Assembly: GCA_021161135.1 (NCBI GenBank)
Contig: JAGHBD010000148.1
Location: forward strand, 1 to 9,966
Length of the DNA: 9,966 nucleotides
Origin: Thermoplasmata archaeon
GTDB lineage: Archaea > Thermoplasmatota > E2 > UBA202 > JdFR-43
Direction of reading: 5' to 3'
Below the pieces are notes generated by a model, which saw only the letters and a program-made list of their open reading frames with translations, did not search any database and had not been told where the DNA came from. Positions within the stretch are counted from its first letter, which is position 1, and every line of letters starts with the position of its first letter. The position numbers and the translations under genes are program-made. Of this stretch, positions 1-5,499 are shown one piece after another.

Positions 1-711
1 GTCATAGCCAAAGGGATTGTTTGATGAAAAAGAAATATTATGAAATGATATATTTTTATTTTCACACCACCATTTTGCAAGAGAAATGTAAGGTTTTATT
101 GTGCAGCCTTTTAATGGAGTATGATAGCTCCAGTTACCCCATACATGCTCATAATATGCTACACCTGTGAATTCCTGTAGTTTGCCATCAATAAATATCC
201 ATCCCGTTGCTCTGCACTTTGGAATGAACATATATCTGTAATATCCAAGACCCATTGGCAATATGCCTCCCTCGCCTTCTGCAACGAATACTGCCCTTGC
301 CTCCGCATGAATCTCCATATCCACGATGATGCCTTTGTTTTCGAAATGCACTTTATAGCGAGGGTATGCTCCTCTGAGCCATGATTTTCCGTATGATATG
401 TTTGCCTCATATTTTCCAGAGCAATGAATGGTGGATATGTCATCACCATATGAACCACAGTCATAAGCTTTCTTTTCGTCCCAGTCAAATACGGTGAAAA
501 AGAGATTGGCAGCTGGCGTTTCCTTTTCATATTCAAAAGATGCTGTTATGCTGTAATTTTTTTCCGCCTGTATGAAGGCGTCGATATTCCACCACTCTCT
601 TATGCAGTTATGATATCCGTCATATTCATCCAACCATTTATGGCTATGTTGCTGATATGCATTAACTGGAAAAATGATGAGAAGGATAAGTAGCGCCAAA
701 AGCTTTTTCAT
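1..711 (-). CDS. Secreted CrtC/AttH-like lipocalin-fold protein, 3' end cut by window edge
   Basis: The minus strand is open from an ATG at 711-709 to base 1 without a stop: 237 codons, C-terminus missing. Residues 1-18 (MKKLLALLILLIIFPVNA) are a clean signal peptide, with likely cleavage after NA, so the product should be exported. The mature part has EWW at 39-41, a GWIFIDGK segment at 170-177 and YYEHVWGNW at 186-194. This pattern recalls the CrtC/AttH (carotenoid hydratase / AttH) lipocalin-like superfamily, where an EWW near the start and a G-x-x-Y-x-[DE]H-x-WG motif line the barrel. Six cysteines are visible (35, 85, 97, 166, 203, 216), which could form disulfides outside the cell. The family call is by motif only; substrate and reaction are unknown, and a carotenoid role should not be assumed. 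It stands alone, divergent from the plus-strand gene at 858. The reading frame is well supported by the signal peptide and start-proximal TATA box. Confidence 0.75.
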   Translation of the reverse strand, partial: MKKLLALLILLIIFPVNAYQQHSHKWLDEYDGYHNCIREWWNIDAFIQAEKNYSITASFEYEKETPAANLFFTVFDWDEKKAYDCGSYGDDISTIHCSGKYEANISYGKSWLRGAYPRYKVHFENKGIIVDMEIHAEARAVFVAEGEGGILPMGLGYYRYMFIPKCRATGWIFIDGKLQEFTGVAYYEHVWGNWSYHTPLKGCTIKPYISLAKWWCENKNISFHNISFSSNNPFGYD

Positions 712-732
712 TAGATGTAAATTAATAAAGCA

Positions 733-740
733 ATAAAAAT
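733..740 (-). promoter_or_regulatory. TATA box for the secreted CrtC/AttH-like gene
   Basis: On the minus strand the bases read ATTTTTAT, centred about 25 bases ahead of the ATG at 711. This is the spacing expected of an archaeal TATA box when transcription begins at or next to the start codon, so the message is probably leaderless. No Shine-Dalgarno sequence lies in between, which fits. Confidence 0.45.
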
Positions 741-781
741 CTTTATCAGCATCGTTGCTTCAATACCCGAATACATTTCTG

Positions 782-798
782 GTTGATACAAAATCAAC
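782..798. promoter_or_regulatory. Inverted repeat GTTGAT-ACAAA-ATCAAC between divergent genes
   Basis: A perfect 6-base inverted repeat with a 5-base spacer lies between the two divergent promoters, ending 10 bases before the TATA box of the plus-strand gene. Further ATCA[AG]CA copies occur at 745-751 and 830-836. The neighbouring gene at 858 encodes a ribbon-helix-helix-like protein, and such proteins often bind short repeats in their own promoters. That this is its operator is inference. Confidence 0.35.
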
Positions 799-808
799 AT
801 CAGTAAAA

Positions 809-815
809 TTTATAT
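809..815 (+). promoter_or_regulatory. TATA box for the RHH / NAD kinase-like operon
   Basis: TTTATAT, preceded by AAAA, lies about 45 bases before the ATG at 858. The expected start of transcription is near 838, leaving a leader of about 20 bases. No clear Shine-Dalgarno sequence is visible in that leader. Confidence 0.4.
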
Positions 816-857
816 TTGGAAAAGCGTTTATCAACAAATTGTTAGCAAAATGATATT

Positions 858-1265
858 ATGAGTAAGCCAATTGGGGTAAGGATAGATTCAAAGCAAGAGG
901 AGGTGTGGCGTAAATTTAAGGAGTTTGTGGAGGAAAAATATGGCAAAAAACACACTGTTCTTGGAAATGAACTTGTGAAGGCACTGCAGCTTTATCTTGA
1001 ATTATATGAGAGGGTGAGTAACAGGAAAAGAGAGCCGGAAACCCAGCTTATAAAAGAAAGAGCAGGAGATATTGAGGTTAAGCCTTTAAAAGAGATCTCA
1101 TATGATTTGCTGAATACCATTATTGCATGCCGCGGTTACTTGGAGCAGATTGAAGAAGAAATAAAGGAAATGCCCCCGTCGGCGAAAGAAAAAATGGATA
1201 ATTTGAAGCAGGCTTTATTTAAAGCACAAAAAATTGTGCAGGAAAGACTCGAATCAATTAAATGA
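858..1265 (+). CDS. Ribbon-helix-helix-like DNA-binding protein with coiled-coil tail
   Basis: The product has 135 residues. Residues 5-10 (IGVRID) would form the DNA-contacting beta strand. Residues 11-27 and about 33-48, around a KYGKKHTVLGNELVKAL segment, would be the two helices of a small RHH-type dimer. The remainder (about 80-135) is charged and heptad-like, rich in E, K, I and L, and is probably a coiled coil for oligomerisation. The N-terminal pattern, with a KxFVxxKYG core followed by a helix ending in LYLE, is common in small archaeal proteins of unproven role. The gene starts a two-gene operon: its stop TGA overlaps the ATG of the NAD kinase-like gene in ATGA, implying coupled translation. 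It may repress its own promoter through the repeats upstream. No enzyme motif is visible. RHH assignment is moderate; a non-DNA-binding scaffold cannot be excluded. Confidence 0.7.
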   Translation: MSKPIGVRIDSKQEEVWRKFKEFVEEKYGKKHTVLGNELVKALQLYLELYERVSNRKREPETQLIKERAGDIEVKPLKEISYDLLNTIIACRGYLEQIEEEIKEMPPSAKEKMDNLKQALFKAQKIVQERLESIK

Positions 1266-2323
1266 AAAAGGTTGGTTTTATTTTAAATCCAATAGCAGGA
1301 ATGGGGGGCAAGGTAGGACTTAAAGGTACAGATGGAGTTTTACATGAGGCAATAAAAAGAGGTGCCCAGCCAGTTGCTCCAAAAAGGGCGGAAGAATTTT
1401 TGAAAAATTTGAGGAAAAAGAGAGAATTTTATACATGCTCGGGAAGCATGGGAGAAAATGCATTCAAAAAAGTGGGTATTGAGGCAGAGATTGTATATGA
1501 AACTCCAGATATCACAACAGCAGAAGATACAAAAAAAGCCGCAAAAATCATGAGAGAGTTTGTGGATATTATAGTTTTTGTGGGCGGCGACGGCACCGCC
1601 TGCGATTTGCTTGATGCCGTCGATGCCACCTTGCCTATGCTGGGTGTGCCTGCTGGGGTGAAGATGTATTCTGCTGTTTTTGCATATACGCCTAGAGATG
1701 CTGCCGAAATTGTTGACAGGCTGGAGGAGCTGGAGGTGGAGGAGAGAGAAGTGATGGATATAGATGAGGAGGCATTTCGGAAAGGAGAGTTTAAGGTGAA
1801 ATTTAAAGGGTATGCACTCACACCTGTTCATGAAAGATTGCAGGGTGGGAAGGATATTGTGGCGGGAAATGGTAAGAAAGAAATTGCCCAGTGGATTGTT
1901 GAGGAAATGGATGATGAGGCGGTGTACATCATAGGAGGAGGAAGCACTACATGGGAAATTAAAAAGGCAATGGGCATAAATGGAAGTTTTCTTGGCATAG
2001 ATGTTGTCAAAGGCAAAAAATTACTCTGTAGAGATGCGGGAGAGAGGGAGATAATAAACTCAATTGGGAGGAAAACAAAAATTATCGTGAGCCCACTTGG
2101 CGGGCAGGGTTTTATATTTGGTAGAGGAAATCAGCCGATAAGTAGCGAAGTTATAAAAAAGGTGGGAAAAGAAAATATTGTGGTTGTTGCCACAAAAAGT
2201 AAATTAAATGCACTCAGAAGTTTGAAAGTGGATACTGGTGATGAGGACGTAAATGAGATGTTGCGTGGCTACATTGATGTTGTTGTTGGATATAAAGAGA
2301 AGAGAATAATGAAGGTGGAATAG
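1262..2323 (+). CDS. ATP-NAD kinase-like protein (COG3199 family)
   Basis: The product has 353 residues, a usual length for the COG3199 group of predicted ATP- or polyphosphate-dependent NAD kinase relatives. Family hallmarks are all present: an N-terminal GFILNPIAGMGGKVGLKGTDG segment (5-25), the GGDGT nucleotide-binding and catalytic motif at 108-112 with C114 and D115 just after, a GVPAGVKMYSAVFA segment (128-141), GGGST at 225-229, GIDVV at 245-249 and GQGFIFGRGNQ at 281-291. NAD kinases phosphorylate NAD to NADP in the cytoplasm, and the fold is shared with diacylglycerol and sphingosine kinases. For COG3199 members the true substrate is not settled, so 'NAD kinase' is a family label rather than a proven reaction. 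Translation is probably coupled to the upstream RHH-like gene through a 4-base overlap. It ends 36 bases before hypC, which has its own promoter. Confidence 0.88.
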   Translation: MKKVGFILNPIAGMGGKVGLKGTDGVLHEAIKRGAQPVAPKRAEEFLKNLRKKREFYTCSGSMGENAFKKVGIEAEIVYETPDITTAEDTKKAAKIMREFVDIIVFVGGDGTACDLLDAVDATLPMLGVPAGVKMYSAVFAYTPRDAAEIVDRLEELEVEEREVMDIDEEAFRKGEFKVKFKGYALTPVHERLQGGKDIVAGNGKKEIAQWIVEEMDDEAVYIIGGGSTTWEIKKAMGINGSFLGIDVVKGKKLLCRDAGEREIINSIGRKTKIIVSPLGGQGFIFGRGNQPISSEVIKKVGKENIVVVATKSKLNALRSLKVDTGDEDVNEMLRGYIDVVVGYKEKRIMKVE

Positions 2324-2329
2324 GCAAAG

Positions 2330-2338
2330 CATTTATAT
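2330..2338 (+). promoter_or_regulatory. Promoter of the hypCAD cluster (TATA box)
   Basis: CATTTATAT lies in the 36-base gap after the NAD kinase-like gene. TTTATAT is centred about 25 bases before the hypC ATG at 2360, so the hyp message is likely leaderless. No Shine-Dalgarno sequence precedes hypC, which agrees. The cluster may therefore be transcribed independently of the upstream operon, with read-through still possible. Confidence 0.5.
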
Positions 2339-2349
2339 CATGGTGATAT
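2335..2349. promoter_or_regulatory. Palindrome ATATCA-TGG-TGATAT over the hyp TATA box
   Basis: A perfect 6-base inverted repeat with a 3-base centre overlaps the end of the TATA box and extends toward the predicted transcription start. A protein bound here would block TBP or RNA polymerase, so this is a candidate repressor operator for the hydrogenase-maturation cluster. The binding protein is unknown; the winged-helix gene at the end of the cluster is one candidate. Confidence 0.35.
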
Positions 2350-2359
2350 CTTTCCTTTC

Positions 2360-2575
2360 ATGTGTCTTGCTGTGCCAGGAAAAGTTATTGAAAAAAGAGG
2401 CAACAAAGCGGTTGTTGATTATGGCGGCATAAGGAGGGAAGCGGATATCTCGCTCGTAGATGTTAATGAAGGGGATTATGTTATTGTGCACGCCGGTTTT
2501 GCAATACAGGTATTGAGTAAGGAAGATGCTGAAGAAACTCTGCGCATCTTTCAGGAGATGGCAGAAAATGCATGA
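2360..2575 (+). CDS. hypC: HypC, [NiFe]-hydrogenase maturation chaperone
   Basis: The product has 71 residues, the normal size for HypC/HybG. It begins MCLAVPGKV, where Cys2 (exposed after removal of Met1) is the essential residue that with HypD carries the Fe(CN)2CO unit and then contacts the hydrogenase large-subunit precursor. The rest has the OB-fold pattern of the family: a VVDYGGIRREADISLV strand region (18-33) and GDYVIVHAGFAIQVLS (38-53), with a short C-terminal helix (54-69). The ATG at 2360 is fixed by the MCLAVPG signature. This is the first gene of a hypC-hypA-hypD run, overlapping hypA by 8 bases. It implies a [NiFe] hydrogenase elsewhere in the genome. Confidence 0.96.
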   Translation: MCLAVPGKVIEKRGNKAVVDYGGIRREADISLVDVNEGDYVIVHAGFAIQVLSKEDAEETLRIFQEMAENA

Positions 2576-2960
2576 ATTTTCGACCATGCAGCAAATTGTT
2601 CATACAATTATTGAAGAGGCAAGAAGATATAAGGCTAAGGAAGTGAGCAAGGTTATTTTACAAATAGGAGAATTAACATTTCTTGGAGAAGAGCAACTGA
2701 AATTCGCCTTTGATATATTAAAAGAGGATACCATAATGGAAAATGCTGAGCTTGTAATAGAAAAAATAAAGGCAGAGGTGAAATGTGAATGTGGTTATCA
2801 GGGGGGCATAGAATATGGACTTAAGGAAGAATTTCATCTCATGTTTCCCATTCTTAAATGTCCCAGATGCGGAAAGGAAGTCGAGATAGTTAGAGGAAGA
2901 GAATGCCTCATAAAAAGCGTTGAAATGGAGATTGAGGAAAATGTTGCAGTTGAGGGATAA
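2568..2960 (+). CDS. hypA: HypA, nickel-delivery protein for [NiFe] hydrogenase
   Basis: The product has 130 residues from the ATG at 2568. An upstream in-frame ATG at 2526 exists but is rejected: HypA must begin MHE, because the N-terminal amine and His2 bind nickel, and 2568 gives MHEFSTMQQIV. HypA collects Ni2+, usually with HypB, and inserts it into the hydrogenase large subunit after the iron group is in place. The zinc-binding region has C73 and C75 (KCECGYQGG) and C98 and C101 (LKCPRCGKEV). The first pair is C-x-C instead of the bacterial C-x2-C, and the pairs are about 22 residues apart, wider than in E. coli HypA. The segment ILQIGELTFL (30-39) matches the family's conserved V-x-x-x-x-G-E-L pattern. 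It overlaps hypC by 8 bases and hypD by 20, indicating coupled translation. Confidence 0.95.
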   Translation: MHEFSTMQQIVHTIIEEARRYKAKEVSKVILQIGELTFLGEEQLKFAFDILKEDTIMENAELVIEKIKAEVKCECGYQGGIEYGLKEEFHLMFPILKCPRCGKEVEIVRGRECLIKSVEMEIEENVAVEG

Positions 2961-4002
2961 AAATATTGCAGACGAAATAATCAAAAAAATAAAGGCAATT
3001 GGGCTTAAATTAAAGATAATGCATGTATGCGGCACCCATCAGGATACGATAGTAAGGCATGGCCTTGATGTTTTGTTAAGGAATATTGGCATCGAGGTTA
3101 TTCAAGGGCCAGGTTGCCCCGTATGTGTTACAACAACGCTTGAAATACAAAAAGCGATAGAACTTGCGAGAAATGGTGTTACTATAGCAACTTTTGGCGA
3201 CATGCTCCGTGTCCCTGCGGCTGGCACGAGTTTGCAGCAGATAAGGGCGGAGGGAGGCGATGTGAGGGTTGTTTATAGCATAGACGATGCTGTTAAATTG
3301 GCGGAAAAGAAGGAAGTTGTTTTTCTAGGGGTGGGTTTCGAAACCACCGCTCCTTCCACAGCCGTCACCTTGCTCAACACGCCCCATAATTTCTCTGTCC
3401 TCAGTTTTCATCGCTATATTCCTCCAGCCCTCGATGCTCTTCTTGGTATGGGCGAAATAAAAATAGATGGAATAATATGTCCTGGACATGTATCTACAAT
3501 AATAGGTGTTGAGCCATATAAGCCAATCTCTGCCAAATACAAAATTCCGCAAGTTATCGCCGGCTTTGAACCTCTCGATATTTTAATGGCTGTATATATG
3601 ATTGCCAAGCAAATTGAAGAAGGAAGACATGAAGTAGAAAATGAATATATTCGGGTTGTGAAACCAGAAGGAAATTTGAAGGCGAAAGAAGTGCTTCAAA
3701 AAGTTTTTCGTCCAGGAGATGCAAAATGGCGTGGATTCCCTAACATACCTCAATCAAAAATGCTCATAAGGGAAAAATATGAAGAGTATGATGCAGAGAA
3801 AAAATATGAGGACATCCTCGAGACCATAGAGGAGGCGCCAGAGCCAAAGGGATGCAGATGCGGGGAGGTGTTGCGAGGTTTAATTTATCCGCAGGAATGC
3901 CCACTTTTTGCAAAAGTATGTAAGCCATCCAATCCAGTTGGACCTTGTATGGTTAGTATAGAAGGGGCATGCAATATAGAATACAGGTATAAAGATGATT
4001 GA
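2941..4002 (+). CDS. hypD: HypD, Fe-S scaffold for hydrogenase Fe(CN)2CO assembly
   Basis: The product has 353 residues from the ATG at 2941. An in-frame TTG at 2920 would add seven residues, but the ATG gives the usual HypD N-terminus (LQLRDKNIADEII). HypD with HypC forms the scaffold on which the iron receives cyanide (from HypE/HypF) and CO. Visible motifs are CGTH at 30-33, GPGCPVC at 56-62 (iron site and redox thiols), GFETTAP at 132-138, PGHVS at 181-185, and the C-terminal cysteine region holding the [4Fe-4S] cluster and extra thiols: C305, C307, C320, C327, C336 and C344. All expected key residues are present, so the protein should be functional. It overlaps hypA by 20 bases and the next gene by 8. 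Confidence 0.96.
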   Translation: MLQLRDKNIADEIIKKIKAIGLKLKIMHVCGTHQDTIVRHGLDVLLRNIGIEVIQGPGCPVCVTTTLEIQKAIELARNGVTIATFGDMLRVPAAGTSLQQIRAEGGDVRVVYSIDDAVKLAEKKEVVFLGVGFETTAPSTAVTLLNTPHNFSVLSFHRYIPPALDALLGMGEIKIDGIICPGHVSTIIGVEPYKPISAKYKIPQVIAGFEPLDILMAVYMIAKQIEEGRHEVENEYIRVVKPEGNLKAKEVLQKVFRPGDAKWRGFPNIPQSKMLIREKYEEYDAEKKYEDILETIEEAPEPKGCRCGEVLRGLIYPQECPLFAKVCKPSNPVGPCMVSIEGACNIEYRYKDD

Positions 4003-4306
4003 GATTAAAAAAGGCACACTTGAGGAAAGAATAATAAGAACTCTTCAACAGCATTATCCAATAACTCTTCAGCAACTCAGTAGAAAGCTGGGTGTTTCAC
4101 AAAATAGATTAAAGACGGAACTCCTGAAAATGCAGGCAAGAAATATTGTTGAGCTAGAATATCTTCCAGATAAAATTTATATCCGCCTCCTACGATTCGA
4201 CTTTCTTTTTGTAGGAAGAAGGAGACAGTATAAGTTCATAAAGAAGAAAAAGATGAAGGCAGAGAAAGAGGAAAAGGAGGAAGGAAACGATATAATGTAT
4301 GGATGA
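3995..4306 (+). CDS. Small winged-helix protein closing the hyp cluster
   Basis: The product has 103 residues. Residues about 8-50 form a helix-turn-helix pattern (EERIIRTLQQHYPITLQQLSRKLG, then VSQNRLKTELLKMQARNIVELE), with a recognition helix around 34-46. Residues 51-70 (YLPDKIYIRLLRFDFLF) would be the wing strands. The tail (about 74-100) is a lysine- and glutamate-rich low-complexity run. The ATG overlaps the hypD stop by 8 bases, so it is almost certainly co-translated with hypD. That suggests a role tied to hydrogenase maturation, for example a local regulator, but no metal or Fe-S ligands are seen (one His, no Cys), so a nickel sensor is not supported. The stop TGA is followed immediately by the stop of the convergent CBS gene. 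The winged-helix fold is fairly sure; the target is unknown. Confidence 0.8.
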   Translation: MIEIKKGTLEERIIRTLQQHYPITLQQLSRKLGVSQNRLKTELLKMQARNIVELEYLPDKIYIRLLRFDFLFVGRRRQYKFIKKKKMKAEKEEKEEGNDIMYG

Positions 4307-5032
4307 TTATTTAAGGAGATCAGCTGGCTCTATTATTCCCATGTATTCTTTTCCCTTGCACACAACTGCAAAACCCTCCTCCTCTATCAAATCCGCCACT
4401 TTTTCACCATCTTCGAGCGGAGAACAAACTTTTACACTCACTTCCATATATCCTTTCACAGGTGCTTCAAGCAGAGAAGTTTTTTCCTGATAATAATCTG
4501 TAACTTTTTCATGTGTTGTAAGTAACTTGAGAATATTTCTCACGCCTATAATGCCAGCGAATTTTTTATTTGAAAGTACAGGGAGTATCCGCTCGTTCCT
4601 TTTTCTCATCAGATTTATGGCATCTCCAATTTCATCTTCCTCGTTTATTGGCTCAACTTCTCTCATCAAATCCTCTGCTTTTTTATCTATGCCACTCTCT
4701 TTAGCAATATCTATGGCTGTCACATATCCAAGAATCTCTCCCTCCTTTGTTACAATAATAACATCCGCTCCACTTTTTTTCATTCTATCTCTGGCTTTTA
4801 TCAATGAATATGTTGCATCAAGCTTTGGCACGCCTACCACAAAATCCTTTACTTTCTCATCTCCAGACAACTTGCTTTTTATAAGCCTTCTTTCGTCGAT
4901 TACCCCCCATGGCTTTTTTCCATCAAATACAATCGGAAAAGGTGCTTCTCCATAAAGATAACCGAATACTTTACTCACCCTATCATTTTTATCAACCTTT
5001 TTAAAATCTTCTCTCACAATTTTTTCAAGCAT
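4307..5032 (-). CDS. Protein with four CBS motifs (two Bateman modules)
   Basis: The product has 241 residues from the ATG at 5032; a GTG at 5035 directly before it would add one residue but lies inside the promoter repeat. Four CBS-type units fill the chain: about 1-54 (FPIVFDGKKPWGVIDERRL), 62-113 (ADVIIVTKEGEILGYVTAIDI), 120-172 (ERILPVLSNKKFAGIIGVRNIL) and 190-241 (EGFAVVCKGKEYMGIIEPADLL). No other domain is present, so this is a stand-alone CBS protein of a kind common in archaea. CBS pairs bind adenine nucleotides, S-adenosylmethionine or related ligands and usually regulate a partner, but no partner is evident here. It diverges from the MazG-like gene with only 40 bases between starts. 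It converges on the winged-helix gene with zero bases between stops, leaving no room for a separate terminator. Confidence 0.88.
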   Translation of the reverse strand: MLEKIVREDFKKVDKNDRVSKVFGYLYGEAPFPIVFDGKKPWGVIDERRLIKSKLSGDEKVKDFVVGVPKLDATYSLIKARDRMKKSGADVIIVTKEGEILGYVTAIDIAKESGIDKKAEDLMREVEPINEEDEIGDAINLMRKRNERILPVLSNKKFAGIIGVRNILKLLTTHEKVTDYYQEKTSLLEAPVKGYMEVSVKVCSPLEDGEKVADLIEEEGFAVVCKGKEYMGIIEPADLLK

Positions 5033-5034
5033 CA

Positions 5035-5056
5035 CTATAATAAGAAATTTTTATAG
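5035..5056. promoter_or_regulatory. Shared divergent promoter with CTATAA...TTATAG inverted repeat
   Basis: The 40 bases between the two divergent start codons contain CTATAA (5035-5040) and its reverse complement TTATAG (5051-5056), 10 bases apart. Around the second arm, AAATTTTTATAG gives a TATA box for the plus-strand MazG-like gene, and its complement CTATAAAAATTT gives one for the minus-strand CBS gene. Each lies about 20-25 bases from its own ATG, so both messages are probably nearly leaderless. The two genes appear to draw on one TBP-binding region. Confidence 0.45.
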
Positions 5057-5072
5057 TAAAACTTTTCTGTAT

Positions 5073-5426
5073 ATGGAAGAAATTATACGCAGGCTCAAAA
5101 AATTCGTTAAGGAAAGAGAATGGGAAAAATATCATACTCCAAAAAACCTTGCCATGTCAATATCTATTGAGGCAGCGGAACTTATGGAGCATTTTCAGTG
5201 GAACGAGGAGAGCTTCCCTGATTTAAGAAAAAACAATGAAAAAAGAAAGGAGGTAGAAGAGGAGCTTGCAGATGTTATGATATACTGCCTCCTATTTTTC
5301 CATTATCTTGGAAGCGACGTTGAGGCAGCCATAATGAACAAAATCCAACAGAATGAGAAAAAGTATCCATATCTTGGAAAAAAGCAAAATATTTATAAAA
5401 AGGAAGGAAATTCTAACATGTCCTAA
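5073..5426 (+). CDS. MazG/DCTPP1-like nucleotide pyrophosphohydrolase
   Basis: The product has 117 residues, the size of single-domain all-alpha NTP pyrophosphohydrolases of the RS21-C6/DCTPP1 and MazG-like type. Family features are a REWEKYHTPKNLAMSISIEAAEL stretch (15-37), acidic metal ligands at E33 and E36, FQW at 41-43, EELADV at 63-68 giving the second ligand pair E64 and D67, and a closing KIQQNEKKYP segment (90-99). These enzymes cleave dNTPs or modified nucleotides to the monophosphate and pyrophosphate, cleaning the pool in the cytoplasm; members close to this pattern often prefer dCTP or its analogues. Exact substrate is not readable from the sequence. The last 16 residues (KKQNIYKKEG onward) are polar and likely disordered. 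No toxin or antitoxin gene adjoins it, so a toxin-antitoxin role is not suggested. Confidence 0.9.
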   Translation: MEEIIRRLKKFVKEREWEKYHTPKNLAMSISIEAAELMEHFQWNEESFPDLRKNNEKRKEVEEELADVMIYCLLFFHYLGSDVEAAIMNKIQQNEKKYPYLGKKQNIYKKEGNSNMS

Positions 5427-5434
5427 AATGGAGC

Positions 5435-5460
5435 GAATAAAAAAGAAAAGGTTAAAAAAG
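5435..5460 (+). promoter_or_regulatory. A-rich stretch, possible promoter of the surface-protein gene
   Basis: The 73 bases between the MazG-like stop and the surface-protein start contain GAATAAAAAAG and GTTAAAAAAG. Either could act as a TATA box, about 20-45 bases before the ribosome binding site. Neither is a strong match. Read-through from the MazG-like gene is also possible. Confidence 0.25.
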
Positions 5461-5485
5461 GGTAAGCATTTTAGATGGCAAATTT

Positions 5486-5493
5486 AAAGGGGG
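5486..5493 (+). promoter_or_regulatory. Shine-Dalgarno sequence of the surface-protein gene
   Basis: AAAGGGGG lies 6 bases before the ATG at 5500. It is the clearest ribosome binding site in the window and fixes the start of the surface protein, which also begins with a proper signal peptide. Most other genes here are leaderless or coupled, so this one is translated from a true leader. Confidence 0.6.
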
Positions 5494-5499
5494 AATAAA

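Noticed and set aside
159..536. A 125-codon minus-strand ORF inside the left-edge gene.
   Set aside because: It is in a different frame from the 237-codon open frame that carries a signal peptide and family motifs. Its own sequence has no recognisable domain.
1340..1831. Long minus-strand ORFs opposite the NAD kinase-like gene, and similar ones opposite the surface protein (such as 8226-8816).
   Set aside because: They lie opposite well-supported coding frames, have biased, low-information composition and show no start signals or domains.
2526..2567. A longer HypA starting at the ATG at 2526.
   Set aside because: HypA needs the N-terminal MHE for nickel binding, and this sequence begins at 2568. 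The extra 14 residues lie in overlap with hypC coding sequence.
2920..2940. A longer HypD starting at TTG 2920.
   Set aside because: The ATG at 2941 gives the usual HypD N-terminus, and the extra residues are read from within hypA.
5073..5426. Possible toxin-antitoxin or defence role for the MazG-like protein.
   Set aside because: No toxin-like partner gene is adjacent, and the motif pattern fits a housekeeping nucleotide-pool enzyme.
5428..5487. A 19-codon ORF for a very basic peptide (MERIKKKRLKKGKHFRWQI) between the MazG-like and surface-protein genes.
   Set aside because: It has no ribosome binding site of its own, and its lysine content follows from the A-rich promoter-like DNA. Without conservation data it is better read as non-coding leader, although a leader peptide cannot be fully excluded.
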